Notes: a model not told the origin generated them from the sequence alone. Shown: positions 34,690 to 43,794, counted from the stretch's first letter. The stretch: 64,000 nt of DNA from Olavius algarvensis Delta 4 endosymbiont (GCA_905176665.1 CAJINA010000176.1:1-64000), one strand, 5' to 3'. A program made the numbers and translations.

Positions 34690-35103
34690 ATGAGTGTTTT
34701 TGAAAGTAAAGAAAAAATGCAGACGGTTCTGGGAACGTTGTTTGAGACCCTGCTGGCCGGTCCGGTCATGGGTCCGAAATTTCTCAAGATGGGTATCATT
34801 ATCAAGTTTACCATCACCGACCCCAATGCCGCCCTGTGGTTGACACCGGGCGACGGTACCGCCGGTCAAGTGATCTGGGGAGATATTGATGAAAAAGCCA
34901 CCGTTCAGATGACCCTCAGCGGGGATACCTGCCACAAGTTCTGGCTCAAACATATCTCCATGCCGGTGGCGCTGGCCAAGGGGCTGATTAAAGCCAAGGG
35001 CCCCATGCCCCAGGTATTAAAATTGTTGCCGCTGCTTAAGCCGGCCTACGAAATGTACCCGGAGCATGCGAAATCACACGGCCTTTCCATTGAAAAAGAA
35101 TAG
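34690..35103 (+). CDS. SCP2 sterol-binding domain protein
   Basis: 137 aa, essentially one SCP2 domain: FKFTITD-type strand, ALWLTPGDGTAG, a DATVQMTLSGDT-like stretch (here EKATVQMTLSGDTCHKFW), then the AKGLIKAKGPMPQVLKLLPLLKP segment. Such domains bind fatty acyl chains, sterols or acyl-CoAs in a hydrophobic tunnel. Cytoplasmic, no signal peptide. Start with AGGGGG upstream, 18 bp after tetR. It probably carries or presents the operon's hydrophobic substrate. Confidence 0.82.
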   Translation: MSVFESKEKMQTVLGTLFETLLAGPVMGPKFLKMGIIIKFTITDPNAALWLTPGDGTAGQVIWGDIDEKATVQMTLSGDTCHKFWLKHISMPVALAKGLIKAKGPMPQVLKLLPLLKPAYEMYPEHAKSHGLSIEKE

Positions 35104-35112
35104 GGGGCAATT

Positions 35113-35784
35113 ATGGAACGCAGTATGAAACAGTTTGAAGACGATCGCAGAGAGGCTGCCCGGATCGCAGCCCGGTTGATCCTGGCCTCGGGCACTACCG
35201 CTCCGCGCGTGGGCGGTGTGGGCGAGTGCTCCATCCACATTCTGGACGACCCTTGTGATATTGAAGATTTGTGCCAGCAGATGGAAGAGATGGCAGCCAT
35301 TAAAAAGAGCTGGAAATTTTTTAAACGGGATGCCGCCATGCTCAGGGATGCGGATGCGGTCTTGCTGACAACGTCTCTGCGCAGCCTCACGGATCCTTCA
35401 GATATCAATTGCAACATGTGCGGCCGCCTGGTGTGTGAATACCTGCGCGAAGAAGAAAAACTCCCGGCTGATCCCGATGTGGCTTTTACCGGCTGTCTTT
35501 GTATTTTCAGGGCCAACAATATTGCCTATGCCATTGACGGTATGATCCAGGGGGCGAAAACACTCCTGGTCGATTACGGTGTTTATTGGTCAGCGGGAGC
35601 GGCAGCCATGCGTATGAAGATTTTACCCCGGGATACCGGGTTCGCTCTGGCCATGGGGATATCGATCACTGAAAAAAGTCCGTTCAGGGATATTCCCAAA
35701 CGGTATGCCGATATCAATCCCCGAACCATGAATGACAGGATGATTAACCGCTTATGGCCGCAATTCAGGTCCATATACAGTTAA
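35113..35784 (+). CDS. DUF2148 ferredoxin-domain protein, paralogue 1
   Basis: 223 aa of unknown function, with the DUF2148 architecture: an N-terminal helix (AARIAARLILASGTTAPRVGGVG), a central Fe-S type motif Cys100-x2-Cys103-x4-Cys108 with a fourth Cys at 128 or 130, and a C-terminal AIDGMIQGAK / MGISITEKSPF region. The four cysteines suggest one Fe-S cluster. No signal peptide. It lies 9 bp after the SCP2 gene and 19 bp before a paralogue, implying a two-protein complex. I cannot assign a reaction. Confidence 0.8.
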   Translation: MERSMKQFEDDRREAARIAARLILASGTTAPRVGGVGECSIHILDDPCDIEDLCQQMEEMAAIKKSWKFFKRDAAMLRDADAVLLTTSLRSLTDPSDINCNMCGRLVCEYLREEEKLPADPDVAFTGCLCIFRANNIAYAIDGMIQGAKTLLVDYGVYWSAGAAAMRMKILPRDTGFALAMGISITEKSPFRDIPKRYADINPRTMNDRMINRLWPQFRSIYS

Positions 35785-35803
35785 ACCGGGAAGGAGGCAC
35801 GCT

Positions 35804-36454
35804 ATGCCAGTACAAAATATGGAAGACATGATTCAGGCCGGGCTGGACCGGGCTGCTGAAATGATGGCCCTGGCGGCCTGGACCAGTTTTCGGTTCAAGG
35901 ATCGCAATACCATCAAAATGGTTACGGTGACCGGCGAGGACCTGACACCGGTTTCCGAATACTGCTATTCCCTGGGAGACATGGCGCCTCTGGCTGCCAG
36001 AGATGGGCGGCACCTGGCCCAGCTTATCAAGGAGCCCACCTCCATGCTTATCATCGGGGACAAACGCAAATCGGATTTCAACTACAATTGCGGTGCTTGC
36101 GGATATAAGACCTGTGCCGAACTGAACAAATCCGAGAAAATGGAGTCTTTGACCGCCGATGGTCCCTCGTGCATGTTTAAAAATCTCAATGTAAGTATCG
36201 CGGCCAATGCTGCCGCGGCCATGGCTTACAAGCTAGGCCTCCACTGCCGGGTCTTTTCAACGCTGGGATTTGCTGCGCGGGCCTTGGAGTTAATTGAAGA
36301 TGTCGATGTCAGCGTCAGTATCTGTGTGAATGCGGGGAACAAAAATCCCTTTTTCGACCGCCATGAATACTGGACCCAGGACCATTGGGACGAAACCTTC
36401 GATACGGAATTCCCCACATTTAATCGGGGTTTTATTGGCGCCATTGAAGAGTAA
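35804..36454 (+). CDS. DUF2148 ferredoxin-domain protein, paralogue 2
   Basis: 216 aa, homologous in plan to the preceding protein. It carries the cluster motif Cys96-x2-Cys99-x4-Cys104 (NCGACGYKTC) with Cys123 following, and an N-terminal helix MIQAGLDRAAEMMALAAWTSF. The C-terminus (RHEYWTQDHWDETFDTEFPTF) differs from paralogue 1. AGGAGG ribosome site. The near-identical cysteine spacing of the two proteins argues for heterodimeric Fe-S partners. Function unknown. Confidence 0.8.
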   Translation: MPVQNMEDMIQAGLDRAAEMMALAAWTSFRFKDRNTIKMVTVTGEDLTPVSEYCYSLGDMAPLAARDGRHLAQLIKEPTSMLIIGDKRKSDFNYNCGACGYKTCAELNKSEKMESLTADGPSCMFKNLNVSIAANAAAAMAYKLGLHCRVFSTLGFAARALELIEDVDVSVSICVNAGNKNPFFDRHEYWTQDHWDETFDTEFPTFNRGFIGAIEE

Positions 36455-36468
36455 AACCCAAGTTGAGC

Positions 36469-36610
36469 GATTAGCTTTTAGCATTTAGCCGTTAGCGCTT
36501 TAAGAACGGGGTATCACTTGGGTTCCCGTTCACCGGTTTAGATAACCTGTATTGAACGTTAGGATTCTGAAGATGGTCCGGCCAACAGCTAATAGCCAAT
36601 GGCTAAGGGC
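36469..36610 (+). repeat. Inverted heptad-repeat hairpin before the acyl-CoA ligase
   Basis: Left arm 36469-36496 consists of four 7-base units ending TTAGC. Right arm 36580-36610 has complementary units (GCTAATAGCCAATGGCTAAG). The arms are separated by about 83 bases. The left arm contains the reverse complement of the bamB-bamC unit CTAACGGCTAAATGCTAAAA, so the two belong to one dispersed family. Confidence 0.55.
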
Positions 36611-36637
36611 ATATTTCTGGCAAAGGAAAGGTGACTT

Positions 36638-38251
36638 ATGGACTCAAAAACACATCTCAACCAAGCGATCGGCTCGCACCTCATTGAGATAAAGGCGCAT
36701 GAAAAGCCTGATAAAAAGATATTGATATTTGAAAATGGGGAACATGGCGAGGATATCCTGACCTACCAGGACATCTATGCGTCCAGTAACAAAATTGCCC
36801 GGCTGTTTCTCGACAGCGGGCTGGAGAAAGGCGACACGTATGCCATTTTCATGCGGAATCACCCCGAGTTCGTGGCCGCCCTGTTTGCCGGTCCCACCAT
36901 TGGTGCAATCGCTACCCTGGTGGATCCCCGGACCCGCGGCGACCGTTTGAAATACATGCTGACGGATTCCAAGGCCAAAGCTGTCGTGGTATCCGCGGAA
37001 TGCCTGGAACAGCTCGAGGAAGTGATTGCGGATTTGCCGGGGATAAACAAAGTGTGGGTCGTCTATCGCCCGGAACATGGCAAGGCGGTCTCATCGCGTT
37101 TTCCGTCCCTTAACGAGACCTTGGAACTGACAGCCTGGGAAACCGTGCCCCAGCAGATTATGGATGTGCGTCATCCGTTCCAGATAATCTACACCTCCGG
37201 GACGACCGGGGATCCCAAGGGCGTCATGCTGCGCAACAACCGGTTCGGTCTTTACAACCTCGTGACCCGCCTGGTCTGGAAGTACAAGCCGAACGATATC
37301 CTCTATACCGGTTTGTCCCTGACGCATGGCAATGCCCATGCGGTGACCCTGGTTCCCTGTCTTTCCACGGAAACGAAAGCGGTATTCAGTGCCCGCTTCA
37401 CTCGCAGCCGCATTTGGGATATTGCCCGGAAGTATGGCGTGACCTCTTTTTCGCTTTTGGGCGGTATGGCGGCCGGTATCTACAACATGCCGGTCAAGCC
37501 GGATGACAGCGACAATCCCGTCAAAACCATTATCAGTGCCGGGACACCTGCCGCGATCTGGGAGGACCTTGAAAATCGCTTTGATGTGAAGATTCTCGAG
37601 TGGTACGCGGCCGTGGAAGGCGGGTTTGCCTACAAACCGCCGGGCAAAGGACCTGTCGGCTCCTTTGGCAAGCCTCTGCCGGGGGTGATGCAGTTTAAAA
37701 TTGTGGACGAAAATGATCAGGAAGTGCCCGTGGGTGAGAGTGGTGAGCTCATCAGTCGGATGATCAGGGGAGAAACCAAGGTGGACTACCTGGGCAAGCC
37801 CCAGGCATCCGAAGAAAAAACCCGGGGCGGTTGGCTCAGGACAGGGGACATCGTCCATAAGGACGAAAAAGGCTACTATTTCTTCAACCATCGCAAGGGC
37901 AGCGAATTGCGCCGGGCCGGTGACTTTATCCAGCCCGATCACGTGGAAAAAATCATCGGCGAGATGGAGACCGTCAGTGAAGTCTGCGTATACGGCATTC
38001 CGTCTGAATCGGGGGCGCCCGGTGAAAGTGACCTGGTCGCCGCGGTTGCCGCATTCGAGGGTGCCGAACTGGATCCGGGCATCATCTATGACAAGTGTAA
38101 AACGGACCTGGAACCCAACTTCATCCCTTCCTACCTGCAGATTGTTGCCGAGGTACCCAAGACCATCTCGGAAAAGTTCATGAGCAGGGTCCTAAAGGAC
38201 GCATTCTCCCGGGGCAACGACAACGTCTTCGCATTTGAAGATTACAAGTGA
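36638..38251 (+). CDS. AMP-dependent acyl-CoA synthetase/ligase
   Basis: 537 aa adenylate-forming enzyme that activates a carboxylic acid to its CoA thioester. The P-loop-like motif A3 is IIYTSGTTGDPKGVM, A5 is near EWYAAVEGG, A7 is GGWLRTGDIVHKDEKGYYFFNHR, and A10 is in VPKTISEKFMSR, where the catalytic Lys is in the expected region. It resembles the CaiC/fatty-acid class. Start with AAAGG upstream. It is the substrate-entry step of the TetR operon. The true acid is unknown. Confidence 0.92.
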   Translation: MDSKTHLNQAIGSHLIEIKAHEKPDKKILIFENGEHGEDILTYQDIYASSNKIARLFLDSGLEKGDTYAIFMRNHPEFVAALFAGPTIGAIATLVDPRTRGDRLKYMLTDSKAKAVVVSAECLEQLEEVIADLPGINKVWVVYRPEHGKAVSSRFPSLNETLELTAWETVPQQIMDVRHPFQIIYTSGTTGDPKGVMLRNNRFGLYNLVTRLVWKYKPNDILYTGLSLTHGNAHAVTLVPCLSTETKAVFSARFTRSRIWDIARKYGVTSFSLLGGMAAGIYNMPVKPDDSDNPVKTIISAGTPAAIWEDLENRFDVKILEWYAAVEGGFAYKPPGKGPVGSFGKPLPGVMQFKIVDENDQEVPVGESGELISRMIRGETKVDYLGKPQASEEKTRGGWLRTGDIVHKDEKGYYFFNHRKGSELRRAGDFIQPDHVEKIIGEMETVSEVCVYGIPSESGAPGESDLVAAVAAFEGAELDPGIIYDKCKTDLEPNFIPSYLQIVAEVPKTISEKFMSRVLKDAFSRGNDNVFAFEDYK

Positions 38252-38264
38252 AGAGAGGTACTAA

Positions 38265-39485
38265 ATGGCATTATACCAAGACTTGAACATTGATTTGACA
38301 GCAGAGCAGATCGCCATAAAGGAAGAAACCCACAAGTTTGCCAAGGAAGTGCTGCGGCCGGCCAGTATCGAACTTGATAAAATGGCCCCGGAAGACGTGA
38401 TCAAGAGCGATCTTTTCTGGAACGCCATGAAAAAGGGCTACGAACTCGGGTTTCACACCATCTTTATTCCTGATACTTACGGGGGACTTGCCACTGACCC
38501 GCTGGAGAGCCACATTGTCCTGGAAGAACTGGCCTGGGGCAGCGTTGATTTTGCCATTGGGTTGGGCGTGGCCTGCTTTCCGGCCTTTTTTGCTTCCATG
38601 GTACCCACCGACCGCCTGATAGACGAGATCATCGAACCCTATTGCGCCTGCACGGATACGTCGATTATCGGCTGCTGGGGTATTACCGAGCCGGAACACG
38701 GGAGTGACACCCTCTGCCCGTTTACGCCCCAATTCAGCGACCCGGAGATATCCGGACAGGTCACCGCCCGTTTGGACGGCGATGAATATATCATCGAAGG
38801 CCAAAAATCGGCCTGGGTATCCAACGGCACCATTGCCACCCAGGCACTGGTGTATCTGACCATCGACCCGACCAAAGGGATGTCCGGCGGCGGGATTTGC
38901 ATTGTACCGTTGGACTTGCCCGGTATCCGCAAGGGAAAGCCGCTGGACAAGATGGGCCAGCGGGCTCTGAACCAGGGTGAGATTTACTTCGATGGGGTGC
39001 GGGTCCCCAAGGAATACATGCTCGTGGATGAGGAGAGTTATGACGCCATGCTCGACATTACACTCTCCACAGCCAACGCCGGCATGGGGGCCATGTTCGT
39101 GGGGGTGGCCCGGGCGGCCCATGAAGAGGCCCTGGCCTATGCCAAACAAAGATTCCAGGGGGGCAAAGTTTTGTTCGAACACCAGTTGATCAAGCATAAG
39201 CTGTTCAATATGTTTACCAAAATCGAAGCCGGCCGGGCTCTGTCGCGGGCGGCCATGATCTTCAACTACAACAATACGCCGCCCAGTATCGAATATTCCA
39301 TTGCCTCGAAAGTGTTCTGTACGAACATGGCCCTGGAAGTGACCAGTGATGCTATCCAGATCTTCGGGGGTAATGGACTTACCAGGGAATACCCGGTTGA
39401 AAAGTTCTTCCGGGATGCCCGGGCCGGGATGATCGAAGACGGCGCCAATGACACCCTGATGCTTACCGGCGCGCACCACCTTTGA
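38265..39485 (+). CDS. Acyl-CoA dehydrogenase
   Basis: 406 aa FAD enzyme. Seen: N-terminal helical domain, CWGITEPEHGSDT (FAD/substrate-binding beta domain), GQKSAWVSNGTIATQALV, and C-terminal QIFGGNGLTREYPVEKFFRDARAGMIEDGAND. The Glu in IEDGAND occupies the position of the catalytic base in the common YEGT motif. Length is slightly above the usual ~380, with an extra loop after GSDT. It feeds electrons to ETF. Start ATG with GAGAGG, 13 bp after the ligase gene. Confidence 0.93.
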   Translation: MALYQDLNIDLTAEQIAIKEETHKFAKEVLRPASIELDKMAPEDVIKSDLFWNAMKKGYELGFHTIFIPDTYGGLATDPLESHIVLEELAWGSVDFAIGLGVACFPAFFASMVPTDRLIDEIIEPYCACTDTSIIGCWGITEPEHGSDTLCPFTPQFSDPEISGQVTARLDGDEYIIEGQKSAWVSNGTIATQALVYLTIDPTKGMSGGGICIVPLDLPGIRKGKPLDKMGQRALNQGEIYFDGVRVPKEYMLVDEESYDAMLDITLSTANAGMGAMFVGVARAAHEEALAYAKQRFQGGKVLFEHQLIKHKLFNMFTKIEAGRALSRAAMIFNYNNTPPSIEYSIASKVFCTNMALEVTSDAIQIFGGNGLTREYPVEKFFRDARAGMIEDGANDTLMLTGAHHL

Positions 39486-39611
39486 TACCGCGGTTAAAGC
39501 GTCAACGCTGCCCTGTTGAGAACATAGCAGCGCTTGAAGAAGGACACGGCCCGTTTTCTATAGGTAAACTCGAACGTGTGCGGCTATGTAAAGCTGCTCA
39601 GAGGAATGGAC

Positions 39612-40634
39612 ATGCCAAACAAACGCATTATCGCTTCAAAGAAAGGTGGACCGGAAGTTCTGAAGCTGGCGGAAGAACCAATGCCGGAACCGCGCCCCGG
39701 AGAAGTTCGGATGAAGGTTTTCGCAACCGGCGTGGCCTTTGCCGATATTTTCATGCGCGAAGGGTATTATCCCGGGGTCTCGCATCCCGTTACCCCTGGC
39801 TATGATATTGTCGGTGAAGTTGATAAACTGGGTGACGGCGTCACCTCCCTGCAGCCGGAACAAATCGCCCTGGCTTTGACGGTGACCGGTGGGTATGCCG
39901 AATATCTTTGCGTACCCGCGGTCAGCCTGGTTCCTTTCCAACATGAGTTGGATCCGGCCGAAGCGGTGAGCATCGTCCTAAATTACCTTACCGCCTGGCA
40001 AATGATGCATCGTTTTGCCCATGCGGCCCCAGGCGAGCGTATCCTGGTGTATGGTGCCGCCGGCGGAGTCGGCACCGCTTTGCTGCAGTTGGGGCAGTTG
40101 GCCGGGCTGGAAATGTACGGTACCGCTTCCAAAGCAAAGCATGACCGGGTGTTGGATCTGGGCGCCACACCCATTGATTATCGATCTGCCGATTTTGTGC
40201 AGGAAGTCAAGGCACATACCCAAGATGGCGTAGATGTCGTGTTTGATCCAATTGGCGGATCGCACCTGGGACGCTCCTATCGTTCCCTGAGGGGCGGCGG
40301 ACGACTGTTGTCCTACGGTTTTTCATCCGTCATGTCCCAAGGCCGTCCGAAGATAGCCAAATTTATGGCGGCCTTTTTGCGCATGCCGCGTTTTTCCGCA
40401 CTGCATTTGATGAATGGGAACAAAAGTGTGGCGGGTTATATGATCCAGACACTCGCTGAAAAAAGACGGGATTGGTATCGCGAAGACCTGGCCACCCTTA
40501 TCGACCTTTTGGCGCAAAAGAAGATTAAACCGATCGTTGCCGAGCGAATACCGCTGGCGGAGGCTGCCCGAGCCCATGAATTGCTCAACATGTCGGCGGT
40601 TGTAGGGAAAATTGTTTTGATGTGCAATCAGTAA
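39612..40634 (+). CDS. MDR-family quinone oxidoreductase-like protein
   Basis: 340 aa zinc-independent medium-chain dehydrogenase/reductase. The N-terminal GroES-like domain (PEVLKLAEEPMPEPRPGEVRMKVFATGVAFADI) and NADP-binding site (VYGAAGGVGTALLQLGQLAG) are typical of quinone oxidoreductase/enoyl reductase-like proteins; no zinc-binding cysteine set is seen. The ATG at 39612 is favoured by GAGGA six bases upstream, with ATG 39606 as an alternative. Probably an enoyl-CoA or enone reductase in the pathway (inference). Confidence 0.88.
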   Translation: MPNKRIIASKKGGPEVLKLAEEPMPEPRPGEVRMKVFATGVAFADIFMREGYYPGVSHPVTPGYDIVGEVDKLGDGVTSLQPEQIALALTVTGGYAEYLCVPAVSLVPFQHELDPAEAVSIVLNYLTAWQMMHRFAHAAPGERILVYGAAGGVGTALLQLGQLAGLEMYGTASKAKHDRVLDLGATPIDYRSADFVQEVKAHTQDGVDVVFDPIGGSHLGRSYRSLRGGGRLLSYGFSSVMSQGRPKIAKFMAAFLRMPRFSALHLMNGNKSVAGYMIQTLAEKRRDWYREDLATLIDLLAQKKIKPIVAERIPLAEAARAHELLNMSAVVGKIVLMCNQ

Positions 40635-40673
40635 AAGTGGATTGGCGAAGCCACAAACAAGGAGAACAAATCT

Positions 40674-41912
40674 ATGTCAAATGTCTATATCATTGGGCTC
40701 GGCATGATCCGATTCAACAAGTATCCGGACCGGGACGTACGGGAGATGGCCCACGAGGCCACCCGCCTGGTATTGTCTGATGCGGGCCTGGAAAAAGAGG
40801 CGCTGGAGGCCGCGTTCTTTTCTAATACCTTCTGGGGCATGTTCGACAACCAGCATTCAATTCGGGGCCAGGTGGTGCTGCGATCCATGGGGATCGAAGC
40901 CATTCCGGTCACGAATGTCGAAAATGCCTGCGCCGGTGCTGCCACGGCCCTGCATATGGCCTACACCGGTATCCGGGCCGGGATGTACGATGTGGCCCTG
41001 GCCCTGGGATCTGAAAAGATCACCAATCCCAATAAGGCGCTTTCCCTGTCTGCGTATGCCACCGCCATGGATGTGGGCAATTTTGAAAACCAGTTGAAGT
41101 TGATGGAAACCATCAACCAGCAGTTGGATTTCAAGATACCGGGAGATCAGACCCCGCCGGGAGAAGGGCGCAGCATCTTCATGGATGCCTACGCCATGGG
41201 TGCCCGCTGGCACATGAAAACGTTCGGCAGCACCCAGGAGCAACTGGCCCTGATCTGTGCCAAAAATCACTGGCACGGCTCCCTGAACCCCATGGCCCAA
41301 TACCAGGAGGACATGACAGTGGCGCAAGTGCTGGCGGACAAGCCTATTGCATACCCCCTGACGCGCTCCATGTGTGCCCCCGTGGGGGACGGTGCGGCGG
41401 CCGCAATTGTCTGTTCGGAAAGATATTTGAAGAAATTGAGCGGCGCCCGGCCGATAAGAATTCGAGCGTCCGTCCTGGGGACCGGGACCGATCGTGACCT
41501 GGACGGCGAGGATATCGGGGAGCGTTTGGTGAAGCAGGCCTACGACATGGCCGGTGTGGGGCCACAGGATATCAGCCTGGCGGAACTGCACGATGCCACG
41601 GCATACGGCGAGCTGCACCAGACGGAAGCCATGGGTTTTTGCCCCATGGGCGCCGGCGGGCCCCATGCTGAATCCGGGGCCACCAAACTGGGCGGCAAGC
41701 AGCCGGTGAACACCAGCGGCGGGCTCGAGTGCCGCGGCCATCCTATCGGCGCCAGCGGCCTGGCGCAGATCTATGAGCTGGGCGTTCAACTTAGAGGTGC
41801 GGCGACCGGACGCCAGGTGGAAGGGGCCCGACTGGGGCTGGCCGAAAACGGTGGCGGGAACATCGGGGTCGAAGAAGCGGCCATGTGTTTGCATATCCTT
41901 GAGAAAGTTTAG
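40674..41912 (+). CDS. SCP2-type (lipid-transfer) thiolase
   Basis: 412 aa thiolase of the nonspecific lipid-transfer/SCP-x class. The nucleophilic Cys86 is in VENACAGAATAL, the HDCFT-like motif appears as ELHDATAYGELH, and the C-terminal catalytic GGLECRGHPIGASG is present. This class often cleaves branched or sterol side-chain 3-ketoacyl-CoAs or acts without thiolysis in carrier roles. Start ATG with AAGGAG. The TAG stop is made by the left end of hairpin element G. Confidence 0.92.
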   Translation: MSNVYIIGLGMIRFNKYPDRDVREMAHEATRLVLSDAGLEKEALEAAFFSNTFWGMFDNQHSIRGQVVLRSMGIEAIPVTNVENACAGAATALHMAYTGIRAGMYDVALALGSEKITNPNKALSLSAYATAMDVGNFENQLKLMETINQQLDFKIPGDQTPPGEGRSIFMDAYAMGARWHMKTFGSTQEQLALICAKNHWHGSLNPMAQYQEDMTVAQVLADKPIAYPLTRSMCAPVGDGAAAAIVCSERYLKKLSGARPIRIRASVLGTGTDRDLDGEDIGERLVKQAYDMAGVGPQDISLAELHDATAYGELHQTEAMGFCPMGAGGPHAESGATKLGGKQPVNTSGGLECRGHPIGASGLAQIYELGVQLRGAATGRQVEGARLGLAENGGGNIGVEEAAMCLHILEKV

Positions 41913-41986
41913 AACTGGTTTAAGAACCGCCCCTCAGGTTCAATCTTTGCGTTGAGGCCGCTTAAAGACTCTAAAACCATTTCTAA
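41909..41986. mobile_element. Short hairpin/TIR element G
   Basis: 78 bp with inverted ends TTAGAACTGGTTTAAG (41909-41924) and CTAAAACCATTTCTAA (41971-41986). The interior holds TTCAATCTTTGCGTTGAGG, related to the CCAATCTCGGCGTTG block of the main family. It supplies the stop codon of the thiolase gene (TAG 41910-41912). Confidence 0.55.
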
Positions 41987-42026
41987 CCGAATTTCGCTTC
42001 CGGTTCTTATCGGAAAAGGAGCATAC

Positions 42027-42842
42027 ATGCATGCGCAAAAAAGCATTTTCATAACCGGTGCCGGGTCCGGCATTGGTCGCGCGACGGCGCTCTATTTTGC
42101 CGCCCGGGGTTGGTTCGTTGGTTTATTCGATTTGAATGCAAAGACGCTGTCGTCGCTGGCGAACGAGATTGGTGCGGCCAATTGCTGCTATCAGCGAGTG
42201 GACGTGACCCGGCCGGAAGATCTGGCCGCAGCGGTAGCGACCTTCGGCGGCCGGACCGGCGGTCGCATGGACGCTCTGTTCAACTGCGCCGGCATCCTGT
42301 TCATGGGGCCGCACTTCAAGATTGCCATTGAGAACCAGCAGAAGATCGTGGAGGTCAATTTCGTTGGTATTTTAAACTGTATTAACGCCGCTTTCGATCT
42401 TTTAAAGCAGACGCCCGGCGCACATATCATCAATATGGCCTCGGCATCAGCTGTCTATGGGACCCCCGAGCTGGCCGTCTATTCAGCGACAAAAAGTGCG
42501 GTCTGCGGACTGACCGAAGCCCTGAATATTGAATTTGAGCTGCATGGCATCCAGGTATGCGATGTGTTGGCCCCATACGTCCAGACGCCTCTGATTACCG
42601 ATTCCGAGGTAAAAGCCAGCAGTATCGAAAAATTGGGGATTCGGCTCATGCCGGAAGATGTCGCCCGGGTTGTCTGGCAGGCGGCGCATGGTCGCCGGGT
42701 GCATTGGCATGTAAGCCTTTTACTTAAAATCCTGGTTTTTTTAAGTTGGGCCTTCCCTTTTGCCCGGCGTCAGCTGGTTAAGTTTCTGACCTTTTCACCG
42801 GAATCACACCTGTCCGGTGAAAACCAACTCAACAGGAGATAG
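42027..42842 (+). CDS. Short-chain dehydrogenase/reductase
   Basis: 271 aa classical SDR. It has the cofactor motif TGAGSGIG near residue 10, an NAG-type motif (LFNCAGI), the catalytic Ser in MASAS, and YSATK as the Tyr-x3-Lys pair. The C-terminus has a hydrophobic stretch (LLLKILVFLSWAFPF) that may anchor it to the membrane, fitting a lipid-like substrate. ATG at 42027 with AAAAGGAG; the earlier in-frame region overlaps element G and is not used. Confidence 0.9.
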   Translation: MHAQKSIFITGAGSGIGRATALYFAARGWFVGLFDLNAKTLSSLANEIGAANCCYQRVDVTRPEDLAAAVATFGGRTGGRMDALFNCAGILFMGPHFKIAIENQQKIVEVNFVGILNCINAAFDLLKQTPGAHIINMASASAVYGTPELAVYSATKSAVCGLTEALNIEFELHGIQVCDVLAPYVQTPLITDSEVKASSIEKLGIRLMPEDVARVVWQAAHGRRVHWHVSLLLKILVFLSWAFPFARRQLVKFLTFSPESHLSGENQLNRR

Positions 42843-42849
42843 CAGCTAA

Positions 42850-43794
42850 ATGAAACGGATCTTTATAACCGGTGTCTCCGGCTACATCGGAATGAAAATC
42901 GCAAGGGCCCTGGCGGAGCATGGTCGGGTTGAGCAAATAGTCGGCATCGATATCAGGCCGCCTGCGGATCCTCTTGACAAGTTTTTGTTTGTGGAACAGG
43001 ACGTGCGAGCGCCCCTGCTGGATTTGTTGACCGAACATGCCATCGATACAGTGATTCACGCCGCTTATGTCCTGCCGCCGCTGCACAATACAGCCCTCAT
43101 GGAAGACATCAATGTGGCCGGCACCCGTAACGTATTAAATGCGACCGCAGCAGCCAATGTGGCTCAGCTATTGTATACCAGCTCCACTACCGCTTACGGG
43201 TTTTATCGGGACAACCCGGTTCCCCTGCACGAGGACAGCCCGCTGCGCGGCAATGCTGATTTTACCTATGCCAAAAATAAAAAAGAGATAGAACATCTGC
43301 TGGAAGCTTTCGAGATAGCGCATCCCGACATGGCCCTCACCATTTTGCGCCCTTGTTTCGTGGTCGGCCCCGGTTTTGACAATCCCCTGTCACGGTACTT
43401 GGAAAAGCCCATTGTACCCCTGCCGCCTGAAACTGCACCTTTTCAGTTTGTCCATGAGGATGACCTGGTGCGGGTCATGGTCATGTGCTTGGAAAAGCGG
43501 GTAACCGGCCGTTATAACGTTGCCCCGGAGGGCACGATCGGTTTCCCGGAGATGGTGACGCTGCTCGGGAACCGGGTCCTCTGCCTTCCCCTCCGGCTGA
43601 TGATCGCCTGCAACAGCCTGTTCTGGTTTTTAAGGCTTGGATTTCTAACCGAATTTCCCAGTTCCGGTTTCAACCTGATCATCCACCCCTGGCTGGCCTC
43701 CTCGGAGCGTTTGATCGAGAAAACCGGGTTTGAATTTCAATATACGTCCCACGCGGCATTTGAAGACTTCGCCAAATCGTTGAAAGTACCTTAG
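42850..43794 (+). CDS. NAD-dependent epimerase/dehydratase-family protein (3-beta-HSD-like)
   Basis: 314 aa extended SDR. N-terminal TGVSGYIGMKIARAL cofactor motif, DVRA aspartate, and YTSSTTAYGFY followed by YAKNK (catalytic Tyr and Lys). A central hydrophobic region around CLPLRLMIACNSLFWFLRLGF may associate with the membrane, as in 3-beta-hydroxysteroid dehydrogenase relatives. It starts 7 bp after the SDR stop, with its ribosome site inside that gene's end. Last gene of the operon. Substrate unknown. Confidence 0.87.
   Translation: MKRIFITGVSGYIGMKIARALAEHGRVEQIVGIDIRPPADPLDKFLFVEQDVRAPLLDLLTEHAIDTVIHAAYVLPPLHNTALMEDINVAGTRNVLNATAAANVAQLLYTSSTTAYGFYRDNPVPLHEDSPLRGNADFTYAKNKKEIEHLLEAFEIAHPDMALTILRPCFVVGPGFDNPLSRYLEKPIVPLPPETAPFQFVHEDDLVRVMVMCLEKRVTGRYNVAPEGTIGFPEMVTLLGNRVLCLPLRLMIACNSLFWFLRLGFLTEFPSSGFNLIIHPWLASSERLIEKTGFEFQYTSHAAFEDFAKSLKVP

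Noticed and set aside
38271-39479. 402-codon antisense frame over the acyl-CoA dehydrogenase
   Set aside because: Same shadow effect; the plus-strand protein has all family motifs.
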